From positions 124,001 through 188,000 of the forward strand of contig NZ_WMBB01000001.1 in NCBI RefSeq assembly GCF_009708175.1: a stretch of DNA of 64,000 nucleotides. The letters are read 5' to 3'. This document shows, in pieces, positions 7,730 to 17,959 of the stretch (its first letter is position 1; each line of letters opens with the position of its first letter). A model generated the notes under the pieces. It saw only the letters and a list, made by a program, of their open reading frames with translations. It ran no database searches and was not told the origin of the DNA. Origin of the DNA: Nocardia aurantiaca (lineage in GTDB: Bacteria; Actinomycetota; Actinomycetes; Mycobacteriales; Mycobacteriaceae). The position numbers were made by a program, and so were the translations under genes.

Positions 7730-8188
7730 TCACTCAGCGGTGCCGGAGACCGTCAAAGGCCGCAATGACGTGCGCAGATCCGCCGTCTTCGGAACTCCGG
7801 AGATGCGGAAGCGTTCCAATCCTCGAGAATCCAATCCGAAAGTGGTGGGCAGCGAGAGCACGTTCAGCTCGCGCGCCAGCTCCGGATACGCGTCGATGTC
7901 GACCTCGAGATCCAGCGGCGCCAGCTCGGCGTCGGCCAGTTCGGTCACCACGCCCGACACCACCCGCCGTACCGCCGCGCACGGGCCGCACCAGTCTGCC
8001 GAGAAGTGCAGCACCGTCGGTCGTCCCGGGAGCACCCCGGCCGCGGCCAGCAGCGCGGCCCGATTCGATTCGGGCTCCGGCGGATTCGCCGCGGCACTGG
8101 CGCGCACGCGACCCTCGTTGCGGCGCACCAGGATTCCGACCGCGATCGCCGCGGTCAGCATGACCACCAGGATGACGACCGTGATCAC
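7730..8188 (-). CDS. Membrane-anchored thioredoxin-like protein (ThiX-like)
   Basis: A 152-residue protein: an N-terminal anchor (VVILVVMLTAAIAVGIL) and a thioredoxin fold with the redox motif WCGPC in FSADWCGPCAAV and the cis-Pro region LPTTFG. The domain probably faces the cytoplasm or cell wall as a thiol-disulfide oxidoreductase. GTG 8188 overlaps the stop of the LmeA-like gene (GTGA), so the pair is co-translated. Position next to cysA2 matches M. tuberculosis thiX (Rv0816c, from memory). Confidence 0.82.
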   Translation of the reverse strand: MITVVILVVMLTAAIAVGILVRRNEGRVRASAAANPPEPESNRAALLAAAGVLPGRPTVLHFSADWCGPCAAVRRVVSGVVTELADAELAPLDLEVDIDAYPELARELNVLSLPTTFGLDSRGLERFRISGVPKTADLRTSLRPLTVSGTAE

Positions 8189-9060
8189 GACTTCTGCAGC
8201 CGATCCAGATCGACGGTCACATTGCGGCCGACGCCCTCCACCACGATCTGCCCGCCACTGGCCTCCACCTTGCCGGGGGTGAGGCCGAACGGCATGTTCT
8301 TGGTGTCGATGGTGTGGGTGAAGCGGGCCAGCACCGCGGGCCGGTCCTGTTCGGCGATGACGGTCCGGTCCTGGTCGGGGAGCACGGAATCGGTGTCGGC
8401 CTGCAGATCGCGGCCGGAGATGGCGGTGGCGGTGATGCGGACCTCATCGCCCTCCAATCGCAGATCCGCCAGCACGTGCACCTTCTTCTTCGTGATCTTC
8501 ACACCGCCGTCGCCGCGCGGATCTGTGACCGCCGCGGTTTCGGCATCCGGGCCGATCGGCACCGTGCCCTCCAGGATGATAGCGCCGGCCGTGGTCATGC
8601 CGGTGCCGCCGGAACCGCCGGAGCCGTCGGACTTGTCGGTGGGCGGGCCGAACACCTGCAGGTCCGGGATCTTGAACAGGCGGCCGAGCTCGGTCGGCTC
8701 GATGCGCATGCGCGCCTGTACCTCGTCCACCGGGACCTGGCCCACCTCGCCGTCGATGAGATTGCGCATCGACAGGTGCACCCCCTTCAGATTGGCCTCG
8801 ACCGTGATCTGGCCGGGAATGTCCGGGCGCATGGCGCGGGCACGCATGTCGATATTGCCGTACTCGCCGTCCAGCGCCTGTGCCACGAACGGACGCCGCA
8901 GCGACTCGTGAATGGTGATCTCCGGATCGGCGCTCAGGTCCGAGCCGGTCCGCAGGAGCCGCGAGACCCGGTACTCGGTGTACGCCGCTACTCCGAAATC
9001 CAGTAGGACGGTCAGCCCTGCCAGGCAGAGCAGTCCGATGAGCAGCCTCCGGAAACGCAT
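8185..9060 (-). CDS. LmeA-family phospholipid-binding protein (DUF2993)
   Basis: A 291-residue secreted or anchored protein with an N-terminal hydrophobic helix (LLIGLLCLAGLTVLLDFGVAAY) followed by a DUF2993 domain (ITVEANLKGVHLSMRNL and repeats of beta strands). In mycobacteria the LmeA homologue (Rv0817c) binds phospholipids and is needed for lipomannan maturation in the envelope. ATG 9060 is preceded by TAGGGT and 6 bp, the leaderless arrangement. It begins the two-gene unit lmeA-thioredoxin. Confidence 0.82.
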   Translation of the reverse strand: MRFRRLLIGLLCLAGLTVLLDFGVAAYTEYRVSRLLRTGSDLSADPEITIHESLRRPFVAQALDGEYGNIDMRARAMRPDIPGQITVEANLKGVHLSMRNLIDGEVGQVPVDEVQARMRIEPTELGRLFKIPDLQVFGPPTDKSDGSGGSGGTGMTTAGAIILEGTVPIGPDAETAAVTDPRGDGGVKITKKKVHVLADLRLEGDEVRITATAISGRDLQADTDSVLPDQDRTVIAEQDRPAVLARFTHTIDTKNMPFGLTPGKVEASGGQIVVEGVGRNVTVDLDRLQKS

Positions 9061-9066
9061 AGCTGC

Positions 9067-9283
9067 ACCCTAGTAGGGCTGCGGCGGCAACCTGCTGTGC
9101 AGCACGCTGTGGAGTGGTCCTGCCGGAACAGGACGCTGATGGTTCGCGGCGCGCCTCGTTCTGGACCGCGCTCCGCCTCCCCGCGCTCGGCGCGAAGCGG
9201 AGGAGGGAAGGACGAGACTTTCAGCGCCGTGAACCCGCCCGGAGCGAAGCGGAGGGCGAATAGGACACACGACACGCTAATGT
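9067..9283. promoter_or_regulatory. Divergent promoter region between lmeA-like and glnR-like genes
   Basis: A 310-bp gap (9061-9370). On the minus strand TAGGGT (9067-9072) lies 6 bp before the LmeA-like ATG. On the plus strand TAATGT (9278-9283) is the best -10 for the regulator gene. A 12-bp direct repeat GCGAAGCGGAGG occurs at 9192 and 9244. No further ORF is convincing. Confidence 0.4.
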
Positions 9284-9370
9284 AGGCAGCGATTACCTGT
9301 GATGACCTGCATGAGGTAGTGGCGGACAGTGCGGTAGCCACACACATGCCAGATGGGATGGAGGGCCCTC

Positions 9371-10126
9371 ATGGAGCTGCTCCTGCTGACCTCCGACCCC
9401 AACCCCGAGGCGGTGTTGCCGTCGCTGGCGTTATTGCCGCACCACGTGCGACCCGCGCCGACCGAGGTGGCCTCCCTGCTCGAGGCGGGTTCCGCCGATG
9501 TGGCACTGGTGGATGCCCGCACCGATCTGGCCGCCGCGCGCGGACTGTGCCGTTTGCTGGGCAGCACCGGATCCTCGGTGCCGGTGGTGGCCGTACTGAC
9601 CGAGGGCGGCTTGGTCGCGGTGAACGCGGACTGGGGACTGGACGACATCCTGCTGCCCGGCACCGGGCCCGCCGAGCTCGATGCCCGGCTACGGCTGCTG
9701 GTGGCCCGCAACGGCGGCGTCGCCAGCCCCGAGAACACCGGAAAGATCACTCTCGGCGAGCTGGTGATCGACGAGGGCACCTACACCGCGCGCCTGCGCG
9801 GCCGCCCGCTCGACCTCACCTACAAGGAGTTCGAGCTCCTCAAGTACCTGGCGCAGCACGCAGGCCGGGTGTTCACCCGCGCCCAGCTGCTCCAGGAGGT
9901 CTGGGGCTACGACTTCTTCGGCGGCACCCGCACCGTGGACGTGCACGTGCGACGCCTGCGCGCCAAGCTGGGCAGTGAATACGAGTCGCTCATCGGCACG
10001 GTCCGCAATGTCGGCTACAAGGCGGTGCGCCCCGCGCGCGCGGCCGGCAAGGGCGACGCGGTCACCTTCCCCGACTCCGACGGCACCGACGACACCGAAT
10101 TGACCACGGCGAACGGCGCGCTCTGA
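9371..10126 (+). CDS. OmpR-family response regulator, GlnR-like
   Basis: 251 residues. An atypical receiver domain (residues 1-120, conserved Asp near 48 in VALVDART) is followed by an OmpR/PhoB winged helix with [33 protein letters not shown] and [13 protein letters not shown]. GlnR proteins control nitrogen assimilation in actinobacteria as orphan regulators that do not depend on canonical phosphorylation. No sensor kinase is adjacent, and the next gene is mshD, as for M. tuberculosis Rv0818. ATG 9371 is preceded by GGAGGG; an ATG at 9353 is less well placed. Confidence 0.78.
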   Translation: MELLLLTSDPNPEAVLPSLALLPHHVRPAPTEVASLLEAGSADVALVDARTDLAAARGLCRLLGSTGSSVPVVAVLTEGGLVAVNADWGLDDILLPGTGPAELDARLRLLVARNGGVASPENTGKITLGELVIDEGTYTARLRGRPLDLTYKEFELLKYLAQHAGRVFTRAQLLQEVWGYDFFGGTRTVDVHVRRLRAKLGSEYESLIGTVRNVGYKAVRPARAAGKGDAVTFPDSDGTDDTELTTANGAL

Positions 10127-11025
10127 TGATCTCCTGGACCGACCGGCTGTCCCCCGAGGCCGCCGCGGAGGTGAAGGGGGTGCTGGAGCGGGCCGCGGCC
10201 GCCGACGGCGTGGCGCCGATATCGGAGCAGGCGGTGCTGTCGCTGGCCGGAAACGATTCGCCCGCAAGACATCTCGTGGACATCCGCGACGGCGCGGTCG
10301 CCGGCTACGCGAATCTCGTTCCGGCGCATGGTGAGCACCCGGCCATGGCGGAGATCGCCGTCGATCCGGCCGCCCGCGGACAGGGTGTCGGCGCAGGTCT
10401 GGTGGCCGCCGCACTGGCGGAGGGCGGCCCGGGCGCACGGGTCTGGGCACACGGTGATCTGGCCCCGGCGCGAGCGGTCGCGGCTCGTTTAGGTCTGTCC
10501 GTTTCGCGTGAATTGTGGCAGATGAGGCGCGAGATAGCTAATTCAGAGCTACCACGCTTGATCGTGCCGGACGGTCTCGAATTGCGCACCTACTCGGGCC
10601 CTTCCGATGACGCCGAACTGCTCCGCGTGAACAACGCGGCCTTCGCCTGGCATCCGGAACAGGGCGGCTGGAGTGAACGCGAGATCGAAGCCCGCCGCGC
10701 CGAACCCTGGTTCGATCCCAAGGGCCTGTTCATCGCCGTGGATCCGGCCCGCCCGGCCCGCATCCTCGGATTCCACTGGACCAAGGTGCATTCCGACGAG
10801 ACTCCGGCGATCGGCGAGGTTTACGTGGTCGGCATCGACCCCGAAGCTCAGGGCCGCGGCCTGGGCCGACTGCTCACCCTGGCGGGACTGCACTATCTGA
10901 AGGACCGCGGCCTCGGCGCCGTGCTCCTCTACACCGAGGGTGACAACACCGCCGCCGTGCACACTTACACCCGGCTCGGTTTCACCCGATTTCACGTCGA
11001 CGTGGCCTACTCCAGCGCCTCCTGA
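10126..11025 (+). CDS. mshD: Mycothiol synthase
   Basis: Transfers acetyl from acetyl-CoA to Cys-GlcN-Ins, the last step of mycothiol synthesis, in the cytoplasm. 299 residues form two GNAT folds; the C-terminal one keeps the acetyl-CoA loop in VVGIDPEAQGRGLGRLLTLAG and the N-terminal one EIAVDPAARGQGVGAGLV. The start overlaps the regulator stop by one base (TGATG). Mycothiol is the main thiol of actinomycetes, which fits the nearby sulfur genes. Confidence 0.93.
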   Translation: MISWTDRLSPEAAAEVKGVLERAAAADGVAPISEQAVLSLAGNDSPARHLVDIRDGAVAGYANLVPAHGEHPAMAEIAVDPAARGQGVGAGLVAAALAEGGPGARVWAHGDLAPARAVAARLGLSVSRELWQMRREIANSELPRLIVPDGLELRTYSGPSDDAELLRVNNAAFAWHPEQGGWSEREIEARRAEPWFDPKGLFIAVDPARPARILGFHWTKVHSDETPAIGEVYVVGIDPEAQGRGLGRLLTLAGLHYLKDRGLGAVLLYTEGDNTAAVHTYTRLGFTRFHVDVAYSSAS

Positions 11026-11085
11026 AACCGGTCTGGCAACGGTGCGGCTAATGTCACGCGAAGTGCATCGCAATCGGGGCGGGTT

Positions 11086-11125
11086 GTTCATCTCTCGTTC
11101 ACCTGTGCTGGTCCAACTGTCAACC
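11086..11125 (+). promoter_or_regulatory. Pho-box-like direct repeats upstream of pstS
   Basis: Four heptamers lie at an 11-bp period: GTTCATC (11086), GTTCACC (11097), CTGGTCC (11108) and GTCAACC (11119). The spacing and GTTCACC core match actinobacterial PhoP/RegX3-type operators. TACGTT (11135-11140) is a plausible -10 immediately downstream. Confidence 0.65.
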
Positions 11126-11256
11126 AGGTGCCCTTACGTTGCAAGTGGGCCGCAGACCGCTGCCCGGTGCGCTAGTTCGCAGCGAACAGCCGCCAGATCG
11201 CGCCCGTCCGACCGTTGAGGGGTTGGACGTGCAATCGTGATTCCCGGAGGATATAG

Positions 11257-12375
11257 GTGAATCTCAAGCGCAGCAGCGCCCTGCTCGGTGTGTTGGCCGC
11301 GGCCGGTGCCCTGACTCTGTCCGCGTGTGGCAGTGACAACAACAACACCGGCAACGGCGCCGCCAAGATCGACGTCGCCTGTGGTGGCAAGTCGTCGCTG
11401 AAGGCCAGTGGCTCCACCGCCCAGAAGAACGCGATGGACCGCTTCGTCGCCGCTTACCAGGCCAACTGCTCGGGCGCCAAGCTCGACTACACCGGCTCCG
11501 GCTCGGGTGCCGGCGTGAACGAGTTCATCGGTAACCAGACCGATTTCGCCGGTTCCGACTCGCCGCTGAACGCCGAGAAGGGTGAGACCGACAAGGCCGC
11601 CGCCCGCTGCGCCAGCCCGGCCTGGAACCTGCCGGCCGTCTTCGGCCCGATCGCCGTCGCCTACAACATCCCGGGCATGGACGACCTGGTCCTGGACCCG
11701 CCCACCATGGCCAAGATCTTCTCCGGTGACATCACCACCTGGAACGACCCGCAGATCAAGGCCCTGAACACCAACAAGGCCGACAAGCTGCCGTCGGACA
11801 AGATCGGCGTGATCTTCCGCTCCGACGAGTCGGGCACCACCGACAACTTCCAGAAGTACCTGACCGCCGCCGGTGGCTACACCAAGGGCGCGGGCAAGTC
11901 CTTCAACGGTGGCACCGGTGAGGGCGCGAAGGGTTCGGACGGCACCTCGGCCGCGGTCGCGAACACCAAGTTCACCATCACCTACACAGAGTGGTCCTTC
12001 GCCAAGGCGCAGAAGCTGTCCACCGTGCGCGTGCTGACCACCGCCACCTCCAATGACCCGAAGCCGGTCGAGCTGACCGCCGAGTCCGCGGGCAAGGCCG
12101 TCGACGCCGCGAAGGTCGCCGGCCAGGGCAACGACCTGGTGCTCGACAACAGCTCGATCTACAAGCCCACCGCCGCGGGCGCGTACCCGATCATGCTGGC
12201 CACCTACGAGATCGTCTGCTCGAAGTACAGCGACGCCGACACCGCCAAGGCTGTCAAGGCGTTCCTGACCTCGGCGGTCGGCAACGGTCAGACCGGTCTC
12301 GCCGACGCCGGCTACGTGCCGCTGCCGGACGCGTTCAAGACCAAGCTGACGACCGCGATCAACGCCATTCAGTGA
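11257..12375 (+). CDS. pstS: Phosphate-binding lipoprotein PstS
   Basis: Extracellular phosphate receptor of the Pst ABC importer. A lipoprotein signal peptide ends in the lipobox LSAC with the modified Cys at residue 24. The mature part has typical phosphate-contact segments: [26 protein letters not shown] and [15 protein letters not shown]. The GTG start has GGAGG upstream. First gene of pstSCAB and preceded by Pho-box-like repeats, so induction by phosphate starvation is expected. Confidence 0.95.
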   Translation: MNLKRSSALLGVLAAAGALTLSACGSDNNNTGNGAAKIDVACGGKSSLKASGSTAQKNAMDRFVAAYQANCSGAKLDYTGSGSGAGVNEFIGNQTDFAGSDSPLNAEKGETDKAAARCASPAWNLPAVFGPIAVAYNIPGMDDLVLDPPTMAKIFSGDITTWNDPQIKALNTNKADKLPSDKIGVIFRSDESGTTDNFQKYLTAAGGYTKGAGKSFNGGTGEGAKGSDGTSAAVANTKFTITYTEWSFAKAQKLSTVRVLTTATSNDPKPVELTAESAGKAVDAAKVAGQGNDLVLDNSSIYKPTAAGAYPIMLATYEIVCSKYSDADTAKAVKAFLTSAVGNGQTGLADAGYVPLPDAFKTKLTTAINAIQ

Positions 12376-12397
12376 TCGCCTGATCGAAAAAACCACG

Positions 12398-13462
12398 ATG
12401 ACCGTGCACGACGAAACTGCCTCCTCGGGTCTGTCCGTTTCGACCGACCCGAGGGAAGACCGTGCCCAACTGCCGGGGGATACTGCGCCGATGCCGACCG
12501 AACCCAGCATCAAACCGGCCGCGGGGCGCGGCGCACCCACGAAGTTCGGCGCGGAGTTCGCCTTCCGCTCGGCGGCCACGGCAGCCGGTGGAATCATCGT
12601 CGCCGCCATCGCCCTGATCGCGCTGTTCCTGCTGATCCGGGCGTGGCCTTCGATCGCGGCGAACAAGTCGAACTTCTTCACCACCACGGAGTTCAACGTC
12701 AAGGACGAGAACAACCTGCACTTCGGCATCAAGGACCTGTTCATGGTCACGGTGCTGAGTTCGGTGTTCGCGCTGGCGATAGCGGTGCCGATCGGTGTGG
12801 GTATCGCGCTGTTCCTGACGCAGTATGCGCCGAAGGCGCTGGCGCGGCCGTTCTCGATCATCGTGGATCTGCTGGCGGCCGTGCCGTCGATCGTGTTCGG
12901 TCTCTGGGGTCTCCTGGTCGTGGCCCCCAAGCTGGGGCCCTTCCAGGGCTTCCTGAACAAGCACCTGAGCTGGTTGTTCCTGTTCGCCGACGGCAATGTC
13001 AGCATTGCCGGCGGCGGCACCATCTTCACCGCCGGCGTGGTCTTGGCGGTGATGATCCTGCCGATCATCACCTCGGTCAGCCGTGAGGTCTTCGGCCTCA
13101 CCCCGCGCTCGCAGATCGAGGCGGCGCAGGCGCTGGGCGCCACCAAATGGGAGGTGGTGCGCCTGACCGTGCTGCCCTTCGGCCGCTCGGGCGTGATCGC
13201 CGGTTCCATGCTGGGCCTGGGTCGTGCGCTCGGTGAGACCATCGCGGTCCTGATCGTGCTGCGCACCTCGACCAAGGCCGGACACTGGTCGCTGTTCGAC
13301 GGCGGCTACACCTTCGCCTCCAAGATCGCCTCGGCCGCTTCGGAATTCAGTTCGAAGCTGCCGACCGGCGCCTACATCGCCGCCGGTTTCGTGTTGTTCG
13401 CTCTCACGTTCGTCGTCAACGCACTGGCTCGGCTGGCGGCCGGCGGGAAGGTCAACGGATGA
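12398..13462 (+). CDS. pstC: Phosphate ABC transporter permease PstC
   Basis: Inner-membrane channel subunit pairing with PstA. Six or so transmembrane helices; the EAA-type loop that docks on PstB is visible as [22 protein letters not shown]. The ATG at 12398 gives a 31-residue polar N-terminal extension without a good ribosome site. An in-frame ATG at 12491, preceded by a GGGGGAT stretch, may be the true start (323 residues). The stop overlaps pstA by 4 bp. Confidence 0.92.
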   Translation: MTVHDETASSGLSVSTDPREDRAQLPGDTAPMPTEPSIKPAAGRGAPTKFGAEFAFRSAATAAGGIIVAAIALIALFLLIRAWPSIAANKSNFFTTTEFNVKDENNLHFGIKDLFMVTVLSSVFALAIAVPIGVGIALFLTQYAPKALARPFSIIVDLLAAVPSIVFGLWGLLVVAPKLGPFQGFLNKHLSWLFLFADGNVSIAGGGTIFTAGVVLAVMILPIITSVSREVFGLTPRSQIEAAQALGATKWEVVRLTVLPFGRSGVIAGSMLGLGRALGETIAVLIVLRTSTKAGHWSLFDGGYTFASKIASAASEFSSKLPTGAYIAAGFVLFALTFVVNALARLAAGGKVNG

Positions 13463-14358
13463 CCACCACACTCGACAAGCCGATCAAGGCGCCGACCTTC
13501 CGGCACGTCAGCGTCGCCCGTCGGCTCAAGAACAACATTGCCACCGGCCTGGTGTGGCTGTGCTTCGGCCTGGCGCTGGTGCCGCTGCTGTGGGTGCTCT
13601 ACGTGGTGCTCCAGAAGGGCGCGAAGGCCGTCGCCAATATCGATTGGTGGACCAAGTCGCAGAACGGCGTGCTGCCGGATCAGCACGCGGGCGGTGTCTA
13701 CCACGCCATCTACGGCACCATCGTGCAGTCGGGAATCGCCGCGATCATCGCGGTGCCGCTCGGCATCATGGCCGCCGTCTACCTGGTCGAGTACGGGCGC
13801 GGCTGGCTGGCCAAGACCACCACCTTCATGGTCGACATCCTGGCCGGCGTGCCCTCGATCGTGGCCGCGCTGTTCATCTTCGCGCTGTGGATCGCCACCT
13901 TCGGAAACCCGCAGAGCGCCTTCGCGGTATCGCTGGCCCTGGTGCTGCTCATGCTGCCGGTGGTGGTGCGCAGCACCGAGGAGATGCTCAAGCTGGTTCC
14001 GGACGAATTGCGGGAAGCCTCCTACGCACTCGGTATCCCGAAGTGGAAAACCATTGTGCGGATCGTGATTCCGACGGCCGCGCCGGGCATGATCTCCGGC
14101 ATGCTGCTGGCCGTCGCCCGCGTCATGGGTGAGACCGCGCCGGTGCTGGTGCTGGTGGGTTACTCGAAGGCCATCAACTTCGATGTGTTCAACGGCAATA
14201 TGGCCTCGCTTCCGCTGCTGATGTACCAGGAGCTGTCGAACCCGGAGCCGGCCGGCCGCGAACGCATCTGGGGTGCGGCGCTGACTCTGATCCTGATCAT
14301 CGCGCTGCTGTACCTCGCCGCCGCGGCGGTCAACAAGCTGCTGACGCGGAACCGATAG
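13459..14358 (+). CDS. pstA: Phosphate ABC transporter permease PstA
   Basis: 299 residues with about six transmembrane helices and the permease docking loop [22 protein letters not shown]. It forms the membrane channel together with PstC. Translation is coupled to pstC by an ATGA overlap, and pstB follows 12 bp later. Confidence 0.93.
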   Translation: MTTTLDKPIKAPTFRHVSVARRLKNNIATGLVWLCFGLALVPLLWVLYVVLQKGAKAVANIDWWTKSQNGVLPDQHAGGVYHAIYGTIVQSGIAAIIAVPLGIMAAVYLVEYGRGWLAKTTTFMVDILAGVPSIVAALFIFALWIATFGNPQSAFAVSLALVLLMLPVVVRSTEEMLKLVPDELREASYALGIPKWKTIVRIVIPTAAPGMISGMLLAVARVMGETAPVLVLVGYSKAINFDVFNGNMASLPLLMYQELSNPEPAGRERIWGAALTLILIIALLYLAAAAVNKLLTRNR

Positions 14359-14370
14359 AAGGAAAGACTG

Positions 14371-15147
<777 letters not shown>

Positions 15148-15175
15148 ACCGCAGACTCCCCGCCTCCCCGAACCC

Positions 15176-15209
15176 ACGGCCGCCCACGGCTCGTGCCGTG
15201 GGCGGCCGT
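15176..15209 (+). terminator. Terminator of pstSCAB
   Basis: A perfect 15-bp inverted repeat (15176-15190 with 15195-15209, TCGT loop), 29 bp after the pstB stop. No T-run follows, as is common in actinobacteria. Confidence 0.7.
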
Positions 15210-15408
15210 GCGCGCGCGTCGGCGGTTGGATGCCGAACCGACCTAGGAGGTGCTTGGGGAATCACCGTCGGTCGGCACAAAATCAGTTGTCACGAACAAT
15301 TCGGCCTCAGGAAGCGGTCCGGCCCCTTGTGGGGGCTGGGCCGCTTCTTCTTTGGTGGACATCGGGGAATCGTGGCGTGGGTCATATCTGCGAGCCGCCG
15401 TTGTGTGC

Positions 15409-15457
15409 AACTGTTCGTAACAGTTAGTCTGACCTCATTGGTAAACCGATCGGTTTA
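15409..15457 (+). promoter_or_regulatory. Promoter with two palindromic operators upstream of the DHA2 exporter
   Basis: AACTGTT-CGT-AACAGTT (15409-15425) and the perfect 16-mer TAAACCGATCGGTTTA (15442-15457) flank a possible -10, TAGTCT (15425-15430). The 16-mer ends 5 bp before the AAGGAGG ribosome site. Its form is typical of TetR-family operators for drug exporters. No TetR gene is adjacent, so the repressor must act from elsewhere. Confidence 0.6.
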
Positions 15458-15472
15458 GTAAGGAGGTGTCGG

Positions 15473-17089
15473 ATGACCGTCTCAACGGCGAGCCTGGATT
15501 CCGGACAGGGCGCGGCGGGATTGTCACAGCGCGCGAAGGTGGCGGCCCTGATCGCCATCTGTCTCGCGGAACTGCTCGTGGTCCTGGACAACACGCTGGT
15601 CAATGTGGCCCTGCCCGCAATGGCCGTGCAGCTGCAGGCCTATATGAGCGGCCTGCAGTGGATCGTGGACGCGTTCACCCTGGCCTTCTCCGGCCTGCTG
15701 CTCGCCATGGGACACCTCGGCGACCGATACGGACGACGGCTGTTCATGATCATCGGCCTGAGCGGCGTCGCGGTCATGTCCGCGGCCGGAGCGCTCTCCT
15801 CCGGCCTCGGACAGGTCATCGCGGCCCGCGCGGGCATGGGCGTGTTCGCGGCCGTGGTCTTCCCGGCCACACTGGCGCTCATCACCAATATCTTCACCGT
15901 GGCCCGCGAGCGCGCCGCCGCCATCGCGATGTGGACTGCCATGGCCGGCATCGCGGTCGCCCTCGGGCCGACCGTGGGCGGCTGGCTGCTCGAGTACTTC
16001 TCCTGGCACTCGGTGTTCTGGATCAATGTTCCGGTGGCGCTGGCGGGCATCGCGGCCGCGCTGGCGACCGTGCCGGAATCGCGTGCCGACCATGTGGATC
16101 GGCTCGACCGGCTCGGCATCCTGCTGTCGCTGGCGGGGGTGACCGCGCTGGTGTGGTCCATCATCGAGGCCCCCAAGCAGGGCTGGTTCGCCACCGAAAG
16201 CCTTGCGGGGTATCTCCTTTCGGTCGCGCTGCTGGCCGCGTTCGTGGGCTGGGAGCTGCGGGCGCCGGCGCCGGTGCTGAACATGCGGCTGTTCCGCAAT
16301 CGCCGCTTCGCGCTGCCGTCGCTGGCGATCACGGTGTCCTACTTCTCGGCGTTCGGATTCCTGTTCCTGATCACCCAGTACTTCCAAGGCGTGAAGGAGC
16401 TGAGCCCGCTCGAATTCGGCGTCCACTCACTGCCTTTCGCGGTGGCGGTGGGCTTCGGCGCGCCGATCGCGACCATGCTGGCGCAGCGGCTGGGCACCAC
16501 GGCCATGGTGGTGTCGGGCCTGCTGATCCTGGCGGTGGCCATGTACATCGCGGGCCGGACCACCGTCGAAACCCCTTATCTGGGGCCGGTCGTGGTGTCC
16601 ATGATCCTGATGGGCCTGGGCTTCGCGGTGGTGCAGGGCCCGGCCACCGAATCCATCATGGGCGCGGTGCCGGCGGAGGAGGCGGGCGCCGGCTCGGCGG
16701 TCAACGACACCACGCGTGAGGTGGGCGGAGCCCTCGGGGTGGCGCTGCTGGGCTCGGTGATGACGTCGGTCTACTCCGGCCACATCGCCGACCGGATCGG
16801 CGCGATTCCCGGCCAGATCATGAACCCGCAACAGAAGGAGTTGGCGAGCGATACGCCCATCAGCATCATCGGGATCGTCAAGGCGCCGGTGAATCCGCTG
16901 CTCGCGCCGGCGAAAGCGGACCTGATCCACGCCATGAAGGTCGCGGCCATGCAGGGCGCCGAGGCCGCGTCCTATATCGCGGTCGGCACCCTGGTTGTCT
17001 GCGCGGTCATCGTGGCCGCGACGCTCCCATGGCGCCCCGAACGGGGCCGATCGATTCTGATGGGTTGGCGCGAGTCCGACGAGGACTGA
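15473..17089 (+). CDS. MFS exporter, DHA2 (EmrB/QacA) family
   Basis: 538 residues with about 14 transmembrane helices. Motif C-like and DHA2 signatures are visible: LLVVLDNTLVNVALPAMAVQL near the N-terminus, then GHLGDRYGRRLF (motif A) and GPTVGGWLLEYFSWHSVFWIN. Such proton-driven pumps export drugs or secondary metabolites. ATG 15473 follows AAGGAGGTG. It is a single-gene unit between pst and phoU with its own palindromic operator and terminator. The substrate cannot be told from sequence. Confidence 0.88.
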   Translation: MTVSTASLDSGQGAAGLSQRAKVAALIAICLAELLVVLDNTLVNVALPAMAVQLQAYMSGLQWIVDAFTLAFSGLLLAMGHLGDRYGRRLFMIIGLSGVAVMSAAGALSSGLGQVIAARAGMGVFAAVVFPATLALITNIFTVARERAAAIAMWTAMAGIAVALGPTVGGWLLEYFSWHSVFWINVPVALAGIAAALATVPESRADHVDRLDRLGILLSLAGVTALVWSIIEAPKQGWFATESLAGYLLSVALLAAFVGWELRAPAPVLNMRLFRNRRFALPSLAITVSYFSAFGFLFLITQYFQGVKELSPLEFGVHSLPFAVAVGFGAPIATMLAQRLGTTAMVVSGLLILAVAMYIAGRTTVETPYLGPVVVSMILMGLGFAVVQGPATESIMGAVPAEEAGAGSAVNDTTREVGGALGVALLGSVMTSVYSGHIADRIGAIPGQIMNPQQKELASDTPISIIGIVKAPVNPLLAPAKADLIHAMKVAAMQGAEAASYIAVGTLVVCAVIVAATLPWRPERGRSILMGWRESDED

Positions 17090-17098
17090 CGCCACCAC

Positions 17099-17121
17099 GG
17101 CCCCGGGCTCTGCCCGGGGCC
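17099..17121. terminator. Hairpin between the convergent exporter and phoU genes
   Basis: GGCCCCGGGC (17099-17108) and GCCCGGGGCC (17112-17121) form a 10-bp stem with a TCT loop, 10 bp past the exporter stop and facing phoU; likely bidirectional. Confidence 0.65.
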
Positions 17122-17177
17122 CTCACGGTTTCGCCGGGGTGACTCTCAGCGGGCTCGGCCCCTGAGAGGCCGGAGAG

Positions 17178-17849
17178 TCAGATGCTCTCTTTTTCCGAAT
17201 CCGGGTCGGGCGGCAGCACACCGGTGACCAGGAAGACGACCCGGCGCCCGATCTCGACCGCGTGGTCGGCGAAGCGCTCGTAGTAGCGGCCCAGCAGCGC
17301 CACGTCCACGGCCGCCGCCACGCCGAACTGCCAGTCGCGATCCATGATCAGCGTGAACAGGTGTTTGTGGAGGTCGTCCATCGCCTCGTCGTCATCGGTG
17401 AGCTTGGCGGCCCGCTCGGGATCGCGGGACTCCAGCACCTCCTTGGCGGTGGCGCCCATCTTGACCGCGACGCGACCCATCTCGGCGAAGTAGCTGTTGA
17501 CAGCCTCCGGCACGGCGTGTTGCGGGAACCGCCGACGGGTCATCTTGGCCACGTGCAGAGACAGCACGCCCATCCGGTTCACATCGGAGACGATCTGGAT
17601 GGCGCTGACCACCTGCCGTAGATCACCGGCGACGGGGGCCTGCAGGGCCAGCAGCGCGAAGGCCTTCTCCTCCGCCAGCTGGATCATCTCGGCGATGCGG
17701 TCGTACTCGGTGATCACCTGCTCCGCGAGCTCGAGATCGGCATTGAGCAGGGACTGGGTGGCCCGCTCCATCGCCGATCCGGCGAGCCCGGCCATGCCGC
17801 CGAGCAGATCGGCGAGCTCGGCCATTTGTTCGTTGTAGATGACACGCAT
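17178..17849 (-). CDS. phoU: Phosphate signaling complex protein PhoU
   Basis: 223-residue all-helical protein made of two three-helix bundles. Conserved PhoU segments include [35 protein letters not shown] and, in the second half, [20 protein letters not shown], with metal-binding Glu/Asp positions. It couples Pst transport status to the phosphate two-component system and restrains it when phosphate is ample. TAATGT lies 8 bp before the ATG, close to the leaderless pattern. It is separated from pstSCAB only by the inserted exporter gene. Confidence 0.93.
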   Translation of the reverse strand: MRVIYNEQMAELADLLGGMAGLAGSAMERATQSLLNADLELAEQVITEYDRIAEMIQLAEEKAFALLALQAPVAGDLRQVVSAIQIVSDVNRMGVLSLHVAKMTRRRFPQHAVPEAVNSYFAEMGRVAVKMGATAKEVLESRDPERAAKLTDDDEAMDDLHKHLFTLIMDRDWQFGVAAAVDVALLGRYYERFADHAVEIGRRVVFLVTGVLPPDPDSEKESI

Positions 17850-17959
17850 GAGTCAAGACATTAGTGCGCACCGCTGACCAAGTCACCAACTGCGGGTGAA
17901 CCGTCGGTGCTGGTCGGTTCCAGTACGGTCGCCGCAGTTCCGGTAAGCGGGACGGATGG

